Of a stretch of 34,529 nt of DNA, positions 25,124 through 34,384 are shown piece after piece. Under the pieces are notes generated by a model. That model saw only the letters and a list, made by a program, of their open reading frames with translations, had not been told where the DNA came from and did no database searches. Location: the NCBI GenBank assembly GCA_002320455.1, contig DCKU01000118.1, forward strand, positions 1 to 34,529. The letters are read 5' to 3'. How positions within the stretch are numbered: the first letter of the stretch is position 1; each line of letters starts with the position of its first letter. A program made the translations under genes and the position numbers. Source of the stretch: Salinisphaera sp. UBA1666 (GTDB lineage Bacteria > Pseudomonadota > Gammaproteobacteria > Nevskiales > Salinisphaeraceae).

Positions 25124-27850
25124 ATGGCATCAGCAGCGAATTTCATCAACATCGGCGAGCGGACCAACGTCACCGGGTCCAAGCGCTTCATGCGTTTGAT
25201 CAAGGAAGAGGACTACGACACGGCCCTCGACGTGGCGCGCAAGCAGGTCGAAAACGGCGCCCAGGTCATCGACGTCAACATGGACGAGGGGATGCTGGAC
25301 TCCGAGATGGCGATGCGGAAGTTCTTGAACCTCATCGCCGGCGAGCCGGACATCGCCAAGGTCCCGATCATGGTTGATTCCTCCAAATGGGAGGTGATCG
25401 AGGCCGGCCTGCAGTGCATCCAGGGCAAGGGGATGGTCAACTCCATCTCGCTCAAGGAAGGTGAAGAAGCGTTTCTGGACAAGGCCCAGGCCTGTCTGGA
25501 CTATGGCGCGGCCGTCGTGGTCATGGCCTTCGACGAAGAAGGCCAGGCCGATAACGAAGACGAGCGGGTAGAAATCGCCGAGCGGGCCTACAAGCTGCTC
25601 ACCGAAAAGCTCGACTTCCCGCCCGAAGACATCATCTTCGACTTGAACATCTTTGCCATCGCCACCGGCATCGAAGAGCACAACAACTACGGCGTGGATT
25701 TCATCGAGGCTACACGCCGCGTGCGCGAAGCCATGCCGCACGTGCATGTCTCGGGCGGGCTGTCCAACGTGTCGTTCTCGTTCCGTGGCAACGAGCGCGT
25801 GCGCCAGGCCATGCACTCGGTGTTTCTCTACCACGCCATCCCGGCGGGGCTGGACATGGCCATCGTCAACGCCGGCCAGCTGGAGGTCTACGACGACATC
25901 CCCGAAGAGCTGCGCGAGGCCTGCGAAGACGTGGTCCTGAACCGCCGGGACGATGCCACCGAGCGCCTGCTAGAGCTGGCCGAACAATACAAGGGCAGCG
26001 GCAAGAAGGCCGATTCCAAGGAAGATCTGGCCTGGCGCGAATGGGACGTCATCAAGCGTCTCGAGCATGCCCTGGTCAAGGGCATTGACACCTACGCGGT
26101 CGAGGACACCGAAGAAGCTCGCCAGAAGGCCGACAAGCCGCTGGAGGTGATCGAAGGCCCGCTCATGGACGGCATGAACGTGGTGGGCGACCTGTTCGGC
26201 GAGGGCAAGATGTTTCTGCCGCAGGTCGTGAAATCCGCCCGCGTGATGAAAAAAGCCGTGGCCCATCTCATCCCTTACATCGAGGAAGAGAAAGCCAAGT
26301 CGGGTGATGCCTCCAAGAACAACGGCACCATCATCATGGCCACCGTGAAGGGGGACGTACACGACATCGGCAAGAACATCGTCTCGGTGGTGTTGCAGTG
26401 CAACAACTTCGAGGTCATCGACCTGGGCGTGATGCAGCCCATGAACGATATTCTGGATGCGGCCGAGAAACACGAAGCCGATGTCATCGGCCTGTCCGGG
26501 CTGATTACCCCCTCGTTGGACGAAATGGTCAACGTGGCCTCCGAGATGCAGCGCCGCGGCATGACCACGCCGCTGCTGGTGGGCGGTGCGACCACGTCTC
26601 GCGCCCACACCGCGGTCAAGATCGACCCGGCGTACGACGGCGCGGTGATGTGGGTCAAGGACGCCTCGCGCTCGGTGCCCGTGGCCTCCAAGATGGTCAA
26701 CGCAGAGGCGCGCGAAAAGCTTGTCGCCGAGCTCAAGGAAGACTACGACAAGATGCGTGAGCGCCACGCCGCCAAGCGCCAGACCAAGTTCCTCACGCTG
26801 GAAGACGCACGGGCCAACCGCGTACAGCTGGACTGGGAGGCTTACACGCCGCCGGCGCCCAAGCTGCCCGTCGAGACCGCCTATGCCAAGCGCCAGCCGC
26901 TGCCGCACGTCGGAAAAGACGCTGGCGACGATGCCGTCTCGGGCATGTATGTCTTCGACGATTTCCCGATCGACGAGCTCATCGACACCATCGACTGGAC
27001 GCCATTTTTCTTGTCCTGGGAGATGAAGGGCCGCTATCCCGACATCCTCAACGATCCGAACAAGGGCAAGGAAGCGCGCAAGCTCTACGATGACGCCCAG
27101 GCCATGCTCAAACAGATCGTCGATGAGAAATGGCTGACCGCGCGGGCGGTGGTCGGCATCTGCCCGGCTCGTACGGCCGACAACCTCGACGATATCGAAG
27201 TGCTCTCGGATGACCGCAGCGAAGTCGTCTCGGTGGTCCACCAGCTGCGCCAGCAGGCCGAGCACCGCGAAGGCGTGCCCAACCGGTCGTTGTCCGACTT
27301 CGTCGCCCCCGCCGACTCCGGCAAGGACGACTGGATCGGCTGTTTTGCCGTCACCGCGGGGCTGGGCTCCAACGAGAAGGTCGAGGAGTTCAAGGCCAAT
27401 AACGATGACTACAACGCCATCATGGTCGAGGCCCTGGCCGACCGGCTGGCCGAATCGTTCGCCGAGTGGATGCACAAACACGTGCGCACCGAGATCTGGG
27501 GCCACGATGTCGACGAGCAGCTGTCCAACGACGATCTGATCGCCGAGAAATACAACGGCATCCGCCCGGCGCCCGGTTATCCGGCCTGCCCCGAGCACAC
27601 CGGCAAGGACACGCTCTGGGACATGGTCGACGCCGAGGCCAACACCGGCATCAAGCTGACCGAATCGCGGGCCATGTGGCCGGGGGCAGCGGTATCCGGC
27701 TGGTACTTCAGCCACCCGGAATCACGTTATTTCGTGGTTGGCCGCGTAGCCAAGGACCAGGTCCGCGACTACGCCGAGCGCAAGGGCTGGGAAGAAGCCG
27801 TGGCCGAAAAATGGCTGGGGCCGAACCTGGGCTACGAGCCCGAGGCCTGA
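25124..27850 (+). CDS. metH: Methionine synthase, folate/cobalamin/activation subunit (MetH C-terminal part)
   Basis: A 908-residue protein that supplies the rest of MetH. Residues about 1-270 form the methyltetrahydrofolate-binding barrel ([13 protein letters not shown] at the start). About 310-560 form the cobalamin cap and Rossmann domains, with the axial-ligand motif D411-x-H413-x-x-G416 (G-D-V-H-D-I-G-K-N) and S-G-L-I-T-P-S. The remainder is the SAM-dependent reactivation domain ([22 protein letters not shown]). Together with the 358-residue partner it covers a normal MetH (about 1,230 residues). No good ribosome-binding site precedes the ATG, because the repeat arm ends 11 nt upstream. 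Confidence 0.96.
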   Translation: MASAANFINIGERTNVTGSKRFMRLIKEEDYDTALDVARKQVENGAQVIDVNMDEGMLDSEMAMRKFLNLIAGEPDIAKVPIMVDSSKWEVIEAGLQCIQGKGMVNSISLKEGEEAFLDKAQACLDYGAAVVVMAFDEEGQADNEDERVEIAERAYKLLTEKLDFPPEDIIFDLNIFAIATGIEEHNNYGVDFIEATRRVREAMPHVHVSGGLSNVSFSFRGNERVRQAMHSVFLYHAIPAGLDMAIVNAGQLEVYDDIPEELREACEDVVLNRRDDATERLLELAEQYKGSGKKADSKEDLAWREWDVIKRLEHALVKGIDTYAVEDTEEARQKADKPLEVIEGPLMDGMNVVGDLFGEGKMFLPQVVKSARVMKKAVAHLIPYIEEEKAKSGDASKNNGTIIMATVKGDVHDIGKNIVSVVLQCNNFEVIDLGVMQPMNDILDAAEKHEADVIGLSGLITPSLDEMVNVASEMQRRGMTTPLLVGGATTSRAHTAVKIDPAYDGAVMWVKDASRSVPVASKMVNAEAREKLVAELKEDYDKMRERHAAKRQTKFLTLEDARANRVQLDWEAYTPPAPKLPVETAYAKRQPLPHVGKDAGDDAVSGMYVFDDFPIDELIDTIDWTPFFLSWEMKGRYPDILNDPNKGKEARKLYDDAQAMLKQIVDEKWLTARAVVGICPARTADNLDDIEVLSDDRSEVVSVVHQLRQQAEHREGVPNRSLSDFVAPADSGKDDWIGCFAVTAGLGSNEKVEEFKANNDDYNAIMVEALADRLAESFAEWMHKHVRTEIWGHDVDEQLSNDDLIAEKYNGIRPAPGYPACPEHTGKDTLWDMVDAEANTGIKLTESRAMWPGAAVSGWYFSHPESRYFVVGRVAKDQVRDYAERKGWEEAVAEKWLGPNLGYEPEA

Positions 27851-27876
27851 TCGCCCACGCCGGGCGCTGCCAGCCC

Positions 27877-27912
27877 AAACCCTCGCCACTCGGTGGCGGG
27901 GGTTTTTCTTTG
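27877..27912 (+). terminator. Intrinsic terminator after metH
   Basis: A 13-bp stem (AAACCCTCGCCAC pairing with GTGGCGGGGGTTT, with one G-U pair) and a 3-nt loop, followed by TTCTTTG, lies 26 nt after the metH stop. This is a textbook intrinsic terminator. The following 130 nt up to 28043 show no convincing gene. Confidence 0.92.
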
Positions 27913-28042
27913 TCTGCGTTGGGCCGGCGCGCCGAGCGGCCTGCCTCTAAAAAACAGTCGGTGACTTATCATGGATAGGTTTCGTTTTTGTGTCTGTGCG
28001 TATGCCAATGATTGAACCTGCTCTGCGCCGCGGCGCCAGACC

Positions 28043-29545
28043 ATGACCGGCCGGGCGCTGACGTGTGCCGGGCCGCGACGCTCGGCGCGCGATGCCTGGC
28101 TGGTCATCGCCGCGGTTGTGGCTCTGCTGGGCGCGGCCACCGCCGGACTGGCGCAGATGGGCGCGGCCGGGCCGTGGAGCGCCTGGGTGGCCCCGCTGGT
28201 CTTTGCCGGCCTGGCCGCGGGCGTGGTGGCCGCCCTGCCGGCCCATCCCTACCCGCGTTTTGGCCTGGCCAACACGCTGACCACGCTGCGCGCCGGCCTG
28301 GCCGCCCTGTTGGGCACGCTGATCGTCGAGGCCGATATCGTGGCCGCTACCCCTGCGCTGGCCTGGCTGGCCACGGCCGTGGCGGCCACTGCCCTCACCC
28401 TCGATGCCCTCGACGGGCCAGTCGCTCGCCGGGCCGGCACCACGTCGCGCTTTGGCGCGCGTTTCGATATGGAGATCGACGCGCTGTTGATCGCGCTATT
28501 GGCCGGCTTGCTGTGGGCTACCGACAAGATGGGCGTCTGGGTGCTGGCCCTGGGCGGGCTGCGCTATGTCTTTGGTGCCACGCGCCTGGCGGTGCCGCGC
28601 CTGGCCGTGGGCGAGCTGCCCCCCAGCCAGCGGCGACGCGTGGTCTGCGGCGTGCAGGGCATCGTGCTGGTCGTCTGTCTGGCGCCGATCGTCGATGCGG
28701 CCCTGGCCACCGCCCTGGGCGGCGCGGCACTGATCGCGCTGACGGCCTCGTTTATCGCCGATTGGGCCGCGCTCTGGCGACTCGGCGCGGGGCACGGCCT
28801 GTCCTACACGGCTCGGCTGGGGCTCTGGCGCTCGTTGATCGTGTATTACGGCCAGCCCTGGCGCACGATCGCGCTGCGACGGTTCTGTGACCGGCTGATC
28901 GCCCCCGGCACGCTGGTGTTCGATATCGGCGCCCACGTCGGCCATCGCAGCCGGGCCATGGCTCGCGCCGGCGCCCGCGTCGTGGCCATCGAACCGCAGC
29001 CGATGTTCGCCGATTTTCTGACGCGCTGCGTCATCGACGATCGTATCCGGCTGGACTCACGCGCCGTGGGGGCACGCCCCGGCCGCAGCACGCTGCATGT
29101 CTCGGCCCGACATCCGACCGTCACCACCGCCAGCCGCGCCTGGGCCGATCAGGTGAGCGAGCGCCCGGGCTTTTCTCATGTGCGCTGGCCCGCGCAGGTC
29201 ACGGTGGATCAAACGACCCTGGCCGCGCTGATCGTGCAATACGGCGAGCCCGCCTTCTGCAAGATCGACGTCGAGGGGCTAGAGGCCGATATTCTGGCCG
29301 GCCTGGACCGGCCGCTAGACGCCCTGGCCTTCGAGTGCCTGCCGGCCGCGCGCGACGTCGGCCTAGCCTGTATCGACCGGCTCGAGGCGCTGGCCGATGA
29401 CTATGTCTATAACTGGGTCATCGGCGAGCAGCACCGCTGGGCTCGGGCGAGCTGGTGCGGGGCGGCCGCCATGCGTCAGGAGATCCAGAACCTGGCCCGG
29501 GACGCCGGCGGCATCGATATCTATGCCCGGCGAGAAACCGCTTGA
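28043..29545 (+). CDS. CDP-alcohol phosphotransferase / FkbM methyltransferase fusion protein
   Basis: A 500-residue two-domain protein. The N-terminal half (about 15-260) is a multi-helix membrane domain with the complete CDP-alcohol phosphotransferase signature D121-x-x-D124-G-x-x-A-R-(8)-G138-x-x-x-D142-x-x-x-D146; such enzymes join an alcohol to a CDP-activated lipid or polyol. The C-terminal half (about 285-495) is an FkbM-type SAM-dependent methyltransferase: L-V-F-D-I-G-A-H-V-G at 291-300, A-I-E-P-Q-P, and K-I-D-V-E-G at 407-412. The frame runs through without a break, so the fusion looks real. Substrate and product are unknown. Its end overlaps the convergent YbhN-like gene by 25 nt. 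Confidence 0.85.
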   Translation: MTGRALTCAGPRRSARDAWLVIAAVVALLGAATAGLAQMGAAGPWSAWVAPLVFAGLAAGVVAALPAHPYPRFGLANTLTTLRAGLAALLGTLIVEADIVAATPALAWLATAVAATALTLDALDGPVARRAGTTSRFGARFDMEIDALLIALLAGLLWATDKMGVWVLALGGLRYVFGATRLAVPRLAVGELPPSQRRRVVCGVQGIVLVVCLAPIVDAALATALGGAALIALTASFIADWAALWRLGAGHGLSYTARLGLWRSLIVYYGQPWRTIALRRFCDRLIAPGTLVFDIGAHVGHRSRAMARAGARVVAIEPQPMFADFLTRCVIDDRIRLDSRAVGARPGRSTLHVSARHPTVTTASRAWADQVSERPGFSHVRWPAQVTVDQTTLAALIVQYGEPAFCKIDVEGLEADILAGLDRPLDALAFECLPAARDVGLACIDRLEALADDYVYNWVIGEQHRWARASWCGAAAMRQEIQNLARDAGGIDIYARRETA

Positions 29546-30483
29546 GCCGGCCCGCTCGGCCGGCGCCACCAGACCACAAGCCCCGGCGCGGCGCCGACCA
29601 GGCTGATCACGCCGTAGACGATACTGGCCGCCACACCGTCGGCCGCCGTGGCTCCGGCCAGCGGCCAGAGCGCAGCCGCGGCGGCCTCGCGCAGGCCCCA
29701 ACCGGCGATCGACACCGGCAAGAGCATGGTCAACAGCGTGGCCGGCACCAGCACCCACACCGCGAACAGGCCAAGCGGCGCGCCGATGGCCGCCGAGGCT
29801 GCGGCAAACGCTGTGAGATAAGCGGTAACGATAAGCCCCGACAGGACAAGCTGCTGGCCTATGACGTCGCGTGCCAGCCAGGCACGACCCACCGCTCGCC
29901 CAATACGCGCCAGATACCGGCGCCCGGCGGCCCAGCGCCCGACCAGTCCGGCCAGAGCCGCCAGCGCCGCCAACAGGCCGGCCACCGCGAGCCAGCCGGC
30001 CCGGGCCGCCGGCAAGAGCGTCTCGCCCGCCACGGCCGAGGCGACAAGACCTACGCCGGCCACGACGAACAACATCACCTGACCCGCCAGACGCTCGAGC
30101 ACGATGGCCGCCGCCCCGGCCTGCCAGCCGCTCTGTGCCCGGTCGCCGGCGCCGCGCCCGGCACGGATCACGTCGCCGGCCACACCGCCCGGCAGGATCT
30201 GGTTCAACAGCGAGGCCAGATAATATTCACCGATCGCGCGGCGGTGAGAAAGCGGCTCGCCCAGGCGCGCGGCCGTCACACGCCAGCGCAGCGCGGACAG
30301 CACGATCTGGGCCTGCACCAGGGCCAGGCCAGCGCCCACCCAGGGCCAGCGCAGATCCGCCACGAGCCGGCCCACGCGCGCGATATCCACAACCCACCAC
30401 AGCCCGGCGATCAGGCCGGCCGTGACGACAAAACGGATGACCGGATGCGACAACACGAGCGGGTGCAGAACCTCAACAACCAT
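29521..30483 (-). CDS. Lysylphosphatidylglycerol synthase transmembrane (YbhN/AglD-like) family protein
   Basis: A 320-residue membrane protein with about eight helices. The family features are R-W-R-V-T-A-A-R-L-G near residue 66, Y-Y-L-A-S-L-L-N-Q-I-L-P-G-G-V-A-G-D-V-I-R-A near 88, and E-R-L-A-G-Q. Homologues form the flippase-like half of MprF or stand alone as YbhN/AglD proteins implicated in lipid or lipid-linked substrate transfer. It lacks the cytosolic aminoacyltransferase domain. It lies between the fusion enzyme (3' overlap) and the sulfatase-like gene (starts 11 nt apart, divergent), which suggests a shared lipid-related role. Confidence 0.85.
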   Translation of the reverse strand: MVVEVLHPLVLSHPVIRFVVTAGLIAGLWWVVDIARVGRLVADLRWPWVGAGLALVQAQIVLSALRWRVTAARLGEPLSHRRAIGEYYLASLLNQILPGGVAGDVIRAGRGAGDRAQSGWQAGAAAIVLERLAGQVMLFVVAGVGLVASAVAGETLLPAARAGWLAVAGLLAALAALAGLVGRWAAGRRYLARIGRAVGRAWLARDVIGQQLVLSGLIVTAYLTAFAAASAAIGAPLGLFAVWVLVPATLLTMLLPVSIAGWGLREAAAAALWPLAGATAADGVAASIVYGVISLVGAAPGLVVWWRRPSGPAQAVSRRA

Positions 30484-30494
30484 AGGGCTTTCGC

Positions 30495-32084
30495 ATGATG
30501 CGCGATTCGTCGTTTGTGATCATCCGCAGCGTTGTCGCCGTGTCCCTGCTGGCCGGGCTGGCCCTGGCCCCCGCCGGGCCGGGCACGACCGTATTCGCGG
30601 TGCCCGTGATCGTGCTCGCCGTGGTGGCGGGCCTATCGTTCCTGCGTGGGCCGGCCGGTGGGGCAGCCCGCGTCGGGATATGTATCCTGTTCTTGACGAT
30701 GGCGATCCTCAAGATCGCCGATACCGGTGCCGCGCGTGCCTACGGCCGGGCCTTCGACCCACTGGTGGATATGGGGCTTTTGCCTGCGGCCTGGAACCTG
30801 GCGCGCGGCACGCTGGGCACCGCGAGTGCTGCGGCGATTCTGGCCGGCGTGGTGATCGCGCTGTCGCTGGCGACGGGACTACTGTTCTGGGCACTGGGTG
30901 GGCCGGCCCGACTGGGCCGCCGCACGCGCCGCGCCGCGCTGGCTGTCGCACTGGTCTTGCTGGGGGTCGTCGGTGTGTCGCGGCTGGCCGGTTGGGGCGG
31001 CCTGCCTGTGGGCACGCCGGCCGCGGACTATATCGCTGCCCATATTCAGCGCAGCCTGGCCACGCGGGCCGAACTGCTCGCCTTTAATCGACAGCTGGCC
31101 ACCGACCCGCTGGCCGATCTGCCCGCCGAGACACGGTTTGCCGCACTGGCCGGCCAGGACGTGATGTTGTGGTTCGTCGAGTCCTACGGGCAGAACGCGT
31201 TATACGACCCGCGATATGCGGCCACGGTGCGCCGGCGGCTCGATCAGGTCGGCGCCGATCTGGACACCGCCGGTCTGCACGCCAAGAGCGCCTGGCTCGT
31301 CTCGCCGACGTATGGTGGCATGAGCTGGCTGGCCCACGGGGCCCTGTTGTCCGGGCTGTGGACCAACAACCAGAGCCGCTACGACACCATGATCCAAAGC
31401 GACCGAGCCAGCCTGAACCGGCTGTTTCGCGAGGCCGGCTGGACCACGATCGCCGCCGTTCCCGCGATCGTCGAGGACTGGCCGGAAGCCGACTATTTCG
31501 GCTTCGACGCCGTCTACGATGCCCGGCGACTGGGCTATCGCGGGCGGCGCTTCAACTGGGTGACCATGCCCGATCAGTTCACCCTCAATCGCGTGCGCCA
31601 GATCGTTGGCGAGCTGGACCAGCCGGCCATGGTCGAGGCCTCGCTGATCTCCAGCCACGCGCCATGGACGCCGATTCCACATCTGGTGGACTGGGAGGCC
31701 ATCGACGACGGGCATATCTTCGACCCACAGGCGCTGGCCGGGGACTCGCCCCAGACCGTCTGGGCCGATCCGGCGCGCGTGCGCCGCCAGTACCTCAAAA
31801 GCATCGACTACGTGTGGGCGACGCTGGGCCAATACATGCGGCGCTACGGCGATGACACCGTGTTCATCATCCTGGGCGATCATCAGGCCGCACCGATCGT
31901 GAGCGGCGCACGCCGGGATTATCGCGTGCCGATTACGGTCGTAGCCGCCGACCCGAGTGTCATGGATCGATTGGACGACAAGTATTGGCAGCCCGGCCTG
32001 GTGCCGGACGAATCACTGGCCGCCCGCGGTATGGATCAGTTTCGCGAAGCCTTTACCCGTGCGATGAGCGGCCCGGTGGAATAA
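30495..32084 (+). CDS. Sulfatase-fold membrane protein (alkaline phosphatase superfamily)
   Basis: A 529-residue protein. The first about 170 residues hold several membrane helices; the rest is a periplasmic domain of the sulfatase/phosphoglycerol-transferase fold. Seen are D-V-M-L-W-F-V-E-S-Y-G-Q-N-A-L (metal site near residue 220), S-P-T-Y-G-G-M-S-W-L-A-H with a probable Ser/Thr nucleophile, and I-L-G-D-H-Q-A-A with the C-terminal metal ligands. LtaS/OpgB/EptA-type enzymes with this layout move phosphoglycerol or phosphoethanolamine groups onto envelope glycans and lipids, or cleave sulfate esters. I cannot assign which. The ATG-ATG start lies 11 nt from the divergent YbhN-like start. Confidence 0.8.
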   Translation: MMRDSSFVIIRSVVAVSLLAGLALAPAGPGTTVFAVPVIVLAVVAGLSFLRGPAGGAARVGICILFLTMAILKIADTGAARAYGRAFDPLVDMGLLPAAWNLARGTLGTASAAAILAGVVIALSLATGLLFWALGGPARLGRRTRRAALAVALVLLGVVGVSRLAGWGGLPVGTPAADYIAAHIQRSLATRAELLAFNRQLATDPLADLPAETRFAALAGQDVMLWFVESYGQNALYDPRYAATVRRRLDQVGADLDTAGLHAKSAWLVSPTYGGMSWLAHGALLSGLWTNNQSRYDTMIQSDRASLNRLFREAGWTTIAAVPAIVEDWPEADYFGFDAVYDARRLGYRGRRFNWVTMPDQFTLNRVRQIVGELDQPAMVEASLISSHAPWTPIPHLVDWEAIDDGHIFDPQALAGDSPQTVWADPARVRRQYLKSIDYVWATLGQYMRRYGDDTVFIILGDHQAAPIVSGARRDYRVPITVVAADPSVMDRLDDKYWQPGLVPDESLAARGMDQFREAFTRAMSGPVE

Positions 32085-32086
32085 TC

Positions 32087-32500
32087 TCACTCAGCGTCGT
32101 CGCCATCTGCCGGACGCGTCGTGGTCGAGACCGTGCCGTCGGCGTTCTTTTCGACCGAGATGACCTGTCGCTGGGTCTCGACGTCGCGATGACCAAACGG
32201 CAGAAAGAACAGCCCGGCCCGCTCGCCGCCGACCACCACGGTCACCGCGAGTGCGGCCACCGGCACGATCGTGGCCAGCACGATCTGACTGCCGGACAGG
32301 CCGTGTCGTTTAAACAGCCAGCCGGCCCCCTGATAGACGATATAAACCAGCGAGCCGAGCCCGGCCGCGGCCACCGTGACCCAGAACACGGCGTTGTCGA
32401 CGCCGGCAAACGCCAGCAGACAGAGCATGAGCGTGGCCACCAGGCCGAATACACCGGCAGCCTCGCAGGCAAAATCAAAGAGTCGGGTCGGGCGTTGCAT
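32087..32500 (-). CDS. Small membrane protein of unknown function
   Basis: A 137-residue protein. Three or four hydrophobic segments span about residues 10-105 (A-G-V-F-G-L-V-A-T-L-M-L-C-L-L-A-F, F-W-V-T-V-A-A-A-G-L-G, V-L-A-T-I-V-P-V-A-A-L-A-V-T-V-V-V), then a polar tail rich in Asp, Glu and Thr. I do not recognise a family. ATG 32500 lies 1 nt after the stop of the HAD phosphatase gene, so the two are cotranscribed; the frame upstream of this ATG runs antisense-like through that gene. Its end is 3 nt from the convergent sulfatase-like gene. Confidence 0.65.
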   Translation of the reverse strand: MQRPTRLFDFACEAAGVFGLVATLMLCLLAFAGVDNAVFWVTVAAAGLGSLVYIVYQGAGWLFKRHGLSGSQIVLATIVPVAALAVTVVVGGERAGLFFLPFGHRDVETQRQVISVEKNADGTVSTTTRPADGDDAE

Positions 32501-32501
32501 A

Positions 32502-33347
32502 TCAGCCCTTGAGCTGTTTGAGCAGATCAGCCACGGAGTCATGCACGGCCGCCGGGCGGAAGGGGTAGTGCGCCAGGTCGTCTTGGCTTGCGATACCGGA
32601 GAGCACCAGCACGCTGTGCAGCCCGGCCTCGATACCGGCCACGATATCGGTGTCCATGCGATCACCGATCATGCCCGTGCGCTCGGAGTGCGCGCCCAGC
32701 TTGTTCATCGCCGAGCGAAACATCATGGGGTTGGGTTTGCCCACGTAATAGGGCTCGCGCTTGGTGGCGGCGGTGATGAGCGCGGCGACCGCGCCGGTGG
32801 CCGGGAGTGCGCCCTCGGCCGAGGGGCCGGTGACGTCCGGGTTGGTGGCGATGAAGCGCGCGCCGTCGTTGATCAGGCGGATCGCGCGGGTGATGGCCTC
32901 AAAAGAATAGGTGCGCGTCTCGCCCAGGACCACGAAGTCCGGGCGGGCATCGCTCATGACGAAGCCGGCCTCGTGCATGGCCGTGGTCAGCCCGGTTTCC
33001 CCGATAACGAACGCCGAGCCTTGGGGCGCCTGGTCGGCCAGAAACGCGGCCGTGGCCAGCGCCGAGGTCCAGATCTGCTCCTCGGCGATCTCCAGGCCGC
33101 CGCGTGCCAGCTTGGCGGCCAGATCGCGCGGGGTGTACATAGAGTTGTTGGTCAACACCAGAAACGGGGTGCCGACCTCGCGCCAGTGGCTGATCAGATC
33201 GGCCGCTCCCGGTAGGGCCTTGTCCTCGTGGACGAGCACGCCGTCCATATCGGTCAGCCAGCATTCGATCGCGCGGGTACGCGCGTTCTTGTTGGCCGCG
33301 GGGCCGTCGGTGTCAGTCTTGGAAGAGGCTTTTTTCTTTTGGCTCAT
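32502..33347 (-). CDS. HAD-superfamily IIA (NagD-like) phosphatase
   Basis: A 281-residue HAD-IIA hydrolase. After a lysine/serine-rich leader of about 25 residues come motif I W-L-T-D-M-D-G-V-L-V (nucleophile and acid Asp), motif II V-L-T-N-N-S, and motifs III/IV Y-V-G-K-P-N-P-M-M-F and I-G-D-R-M-D-T-D-I-V-A-G-I-E-A-G, the NagD/AraL signature. Members dephosphorylate sugar phosphates, nucleotides or pyridoxal phosphate; the substrate is undetermined. It is divergent to a 5'-nucleotidase gene (98-nt gap) and cotranscribed with the small membrane protein. Confidence 0.92.
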   Translation of the reverse strand: MSQKKKASSKTDTDGPAANKNARTRAIECWLTDMDGVLVHEDKALPGAADLISHWREVGTPFLVLTNNSMYTPRDLAAKLARGGLEIAEEQIWTSALATAAFLADQAPQGSAFVIGETGLTTAMHEAGFVMSDARPDFVVLGETRTYSFEAITRAIRLINDGARFIATNPDVTGPSAEGALPATGAVAALITAATKREPYYVGKPNPMMFRSAMNKLGAHSERTGMIGDRMDTDIVAGIEAGLHSVLVLSGIASQDDLAHYPFRPAAVHDSVADLLKQLKG

Positions 33348-33445
33348 CGGGCGGGCCGGGCATCCATATCACGCCTCGATGATACGCGCTCAACGCTCAA
33401 ACGCGACCCACACCGCGTGTGGCTCAAAGCCGCTAGACTGCGTCT

Positions 33446-34384
33446 ATGGACAAAACAGGCGACAAGCTGGTCATCGGCATTTCCTCTCGGGCGTTGTTCG
33501 ATCTGGAAGATAGCCATCGCGTGTTCGAGACCCACGGACGCGAGGCCTACTGCCAGTATCAGATCGACCACGAAGAAGACGTGCTGGCCCCGGGCGTGGC
33601 GTTTGGCCTGGTGCAGAAGCTGCTGGCACTCAACGAAGACGGCCACGAGCGGGTCGAGGTGATTCTGCTGTCGCGCAATAGCGCCGACACCGGACTGCGC
33701 GTATTCAATTCCATCGTCCATCACGAGCTGCCGATCACGAGAGCGGCGTTTACCAGCGGTGATTCGCCCTGGCGCTACGTGGCCGCGTTTGCCGCCGATC
33801 TGTTTCTTTCGGCCGACGCCGACGACGTTCGTGCCGCGCTGGCAGCCGGCTGTGCCGCGGCGACCATCGTGCCCGGGCATTCGCTGCCTGCCGCCGGCGC
33901 CCAGCTCAAGATCGCCTTCGACGGCGACGCGGTGATCTTTTCCGACGAGGCCGAGCGTATCTTCAAGCAACACGGCCTGGCGGCATTTGCCGCCGCCGAG
34001 TCCAAAGACGCCGGCCGGCCGCTGCCCGGCGGGCCGTTCAAGGGCTTTCTGGAAGCGCTGACTCGCATCCAGGGCGAGTTCGATCCGGCCACCTGCCCGA
34101 TCCGGACCGCGCTGGTCACCTCTCGCAGCGCGCCGGCCCACGAGCGGGTGATCCGCACCCTGCGCGCCTGGCATATCCGTATCGATGAAGCGCTGTTTCT
34201 CGGCGGCATGACCAAGGCACGCTTCCTGCGGGCCTTTGGCGCGGATATCTTTTTCGACGACCAGGCCACCCACGTGGGCACGGCCGCCGAAATGGTCGCC
34301 GCCGGGCACGTGCCCCACGGCATTGCCAACGAACCGGCCGAGCCGCCCAAACCACCGCTCGACGGGGCGTCCAGAAATACTTAG
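33446..34384 (+). CDS. Cytosolic 5'-nucleotidase (NT5C1-like)
   Basis: A 312-residue protein of the bacterial relatives of cytosolic 5'-nucleotidase I. Seen are L-V-I-G-I-S-S-R-A-L-F-D-L-E at the start, Y-Q-I-D-H-E-E-D-V-L-x-P-G-V-A-F, V-I-L-L-S-R-N-S-A-D-T-G, the I-A-F-D-G-D-A-V-I-F-S-D-E-A-E HAD-like motif near residue 152, and D-I-F-F-D-D-Q near 270. It would dephosphorylate nucleoside monophosphates in nucleotide salvage or balance. The TAG stop lies at the start of the terminal repeat. No relation to the B12 cluster is evident. Confidence 0.87.
   Translation: MDKTGDKLVIGISSRALFDLEDSHRVFETHGREAYCQYQIDHEEDVLAPGVAFGLVQKLLALNEDGHERVEVILLSRNSADTGLRVFNSIVHHELPITRAAFTSGDSPWRYVAAFAADLFLSADADDVRAALAAGCAAATIVPGHSLPAAGAQLKIAFDGDAVIFSDEAERIFKQHGLAAFAAAESKDAGRPLPGGPFKGFLEALTRIQGEFDPATCPIRTALVTSRSAPAHERVIRTLRAWHIRIDEALFLGGMTKARFLRAFGADIFFDDQATHVGTAAEMVAAGHVPHGIANEPAEPPKPPLDGASRNT

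Noticed and set aside
25970..27715. A 581-codon - strand open frame opposite metH
   Set aside because: Antisense shadow of a highly conserved gene; composition is biased and there is no recognisable domain.
27971..28015. A 14-codon open frame between the metH terminator and the fusion gene
   Set aside because: Too short, with no clear ribosome-binding site and no way to support it from one sequence.
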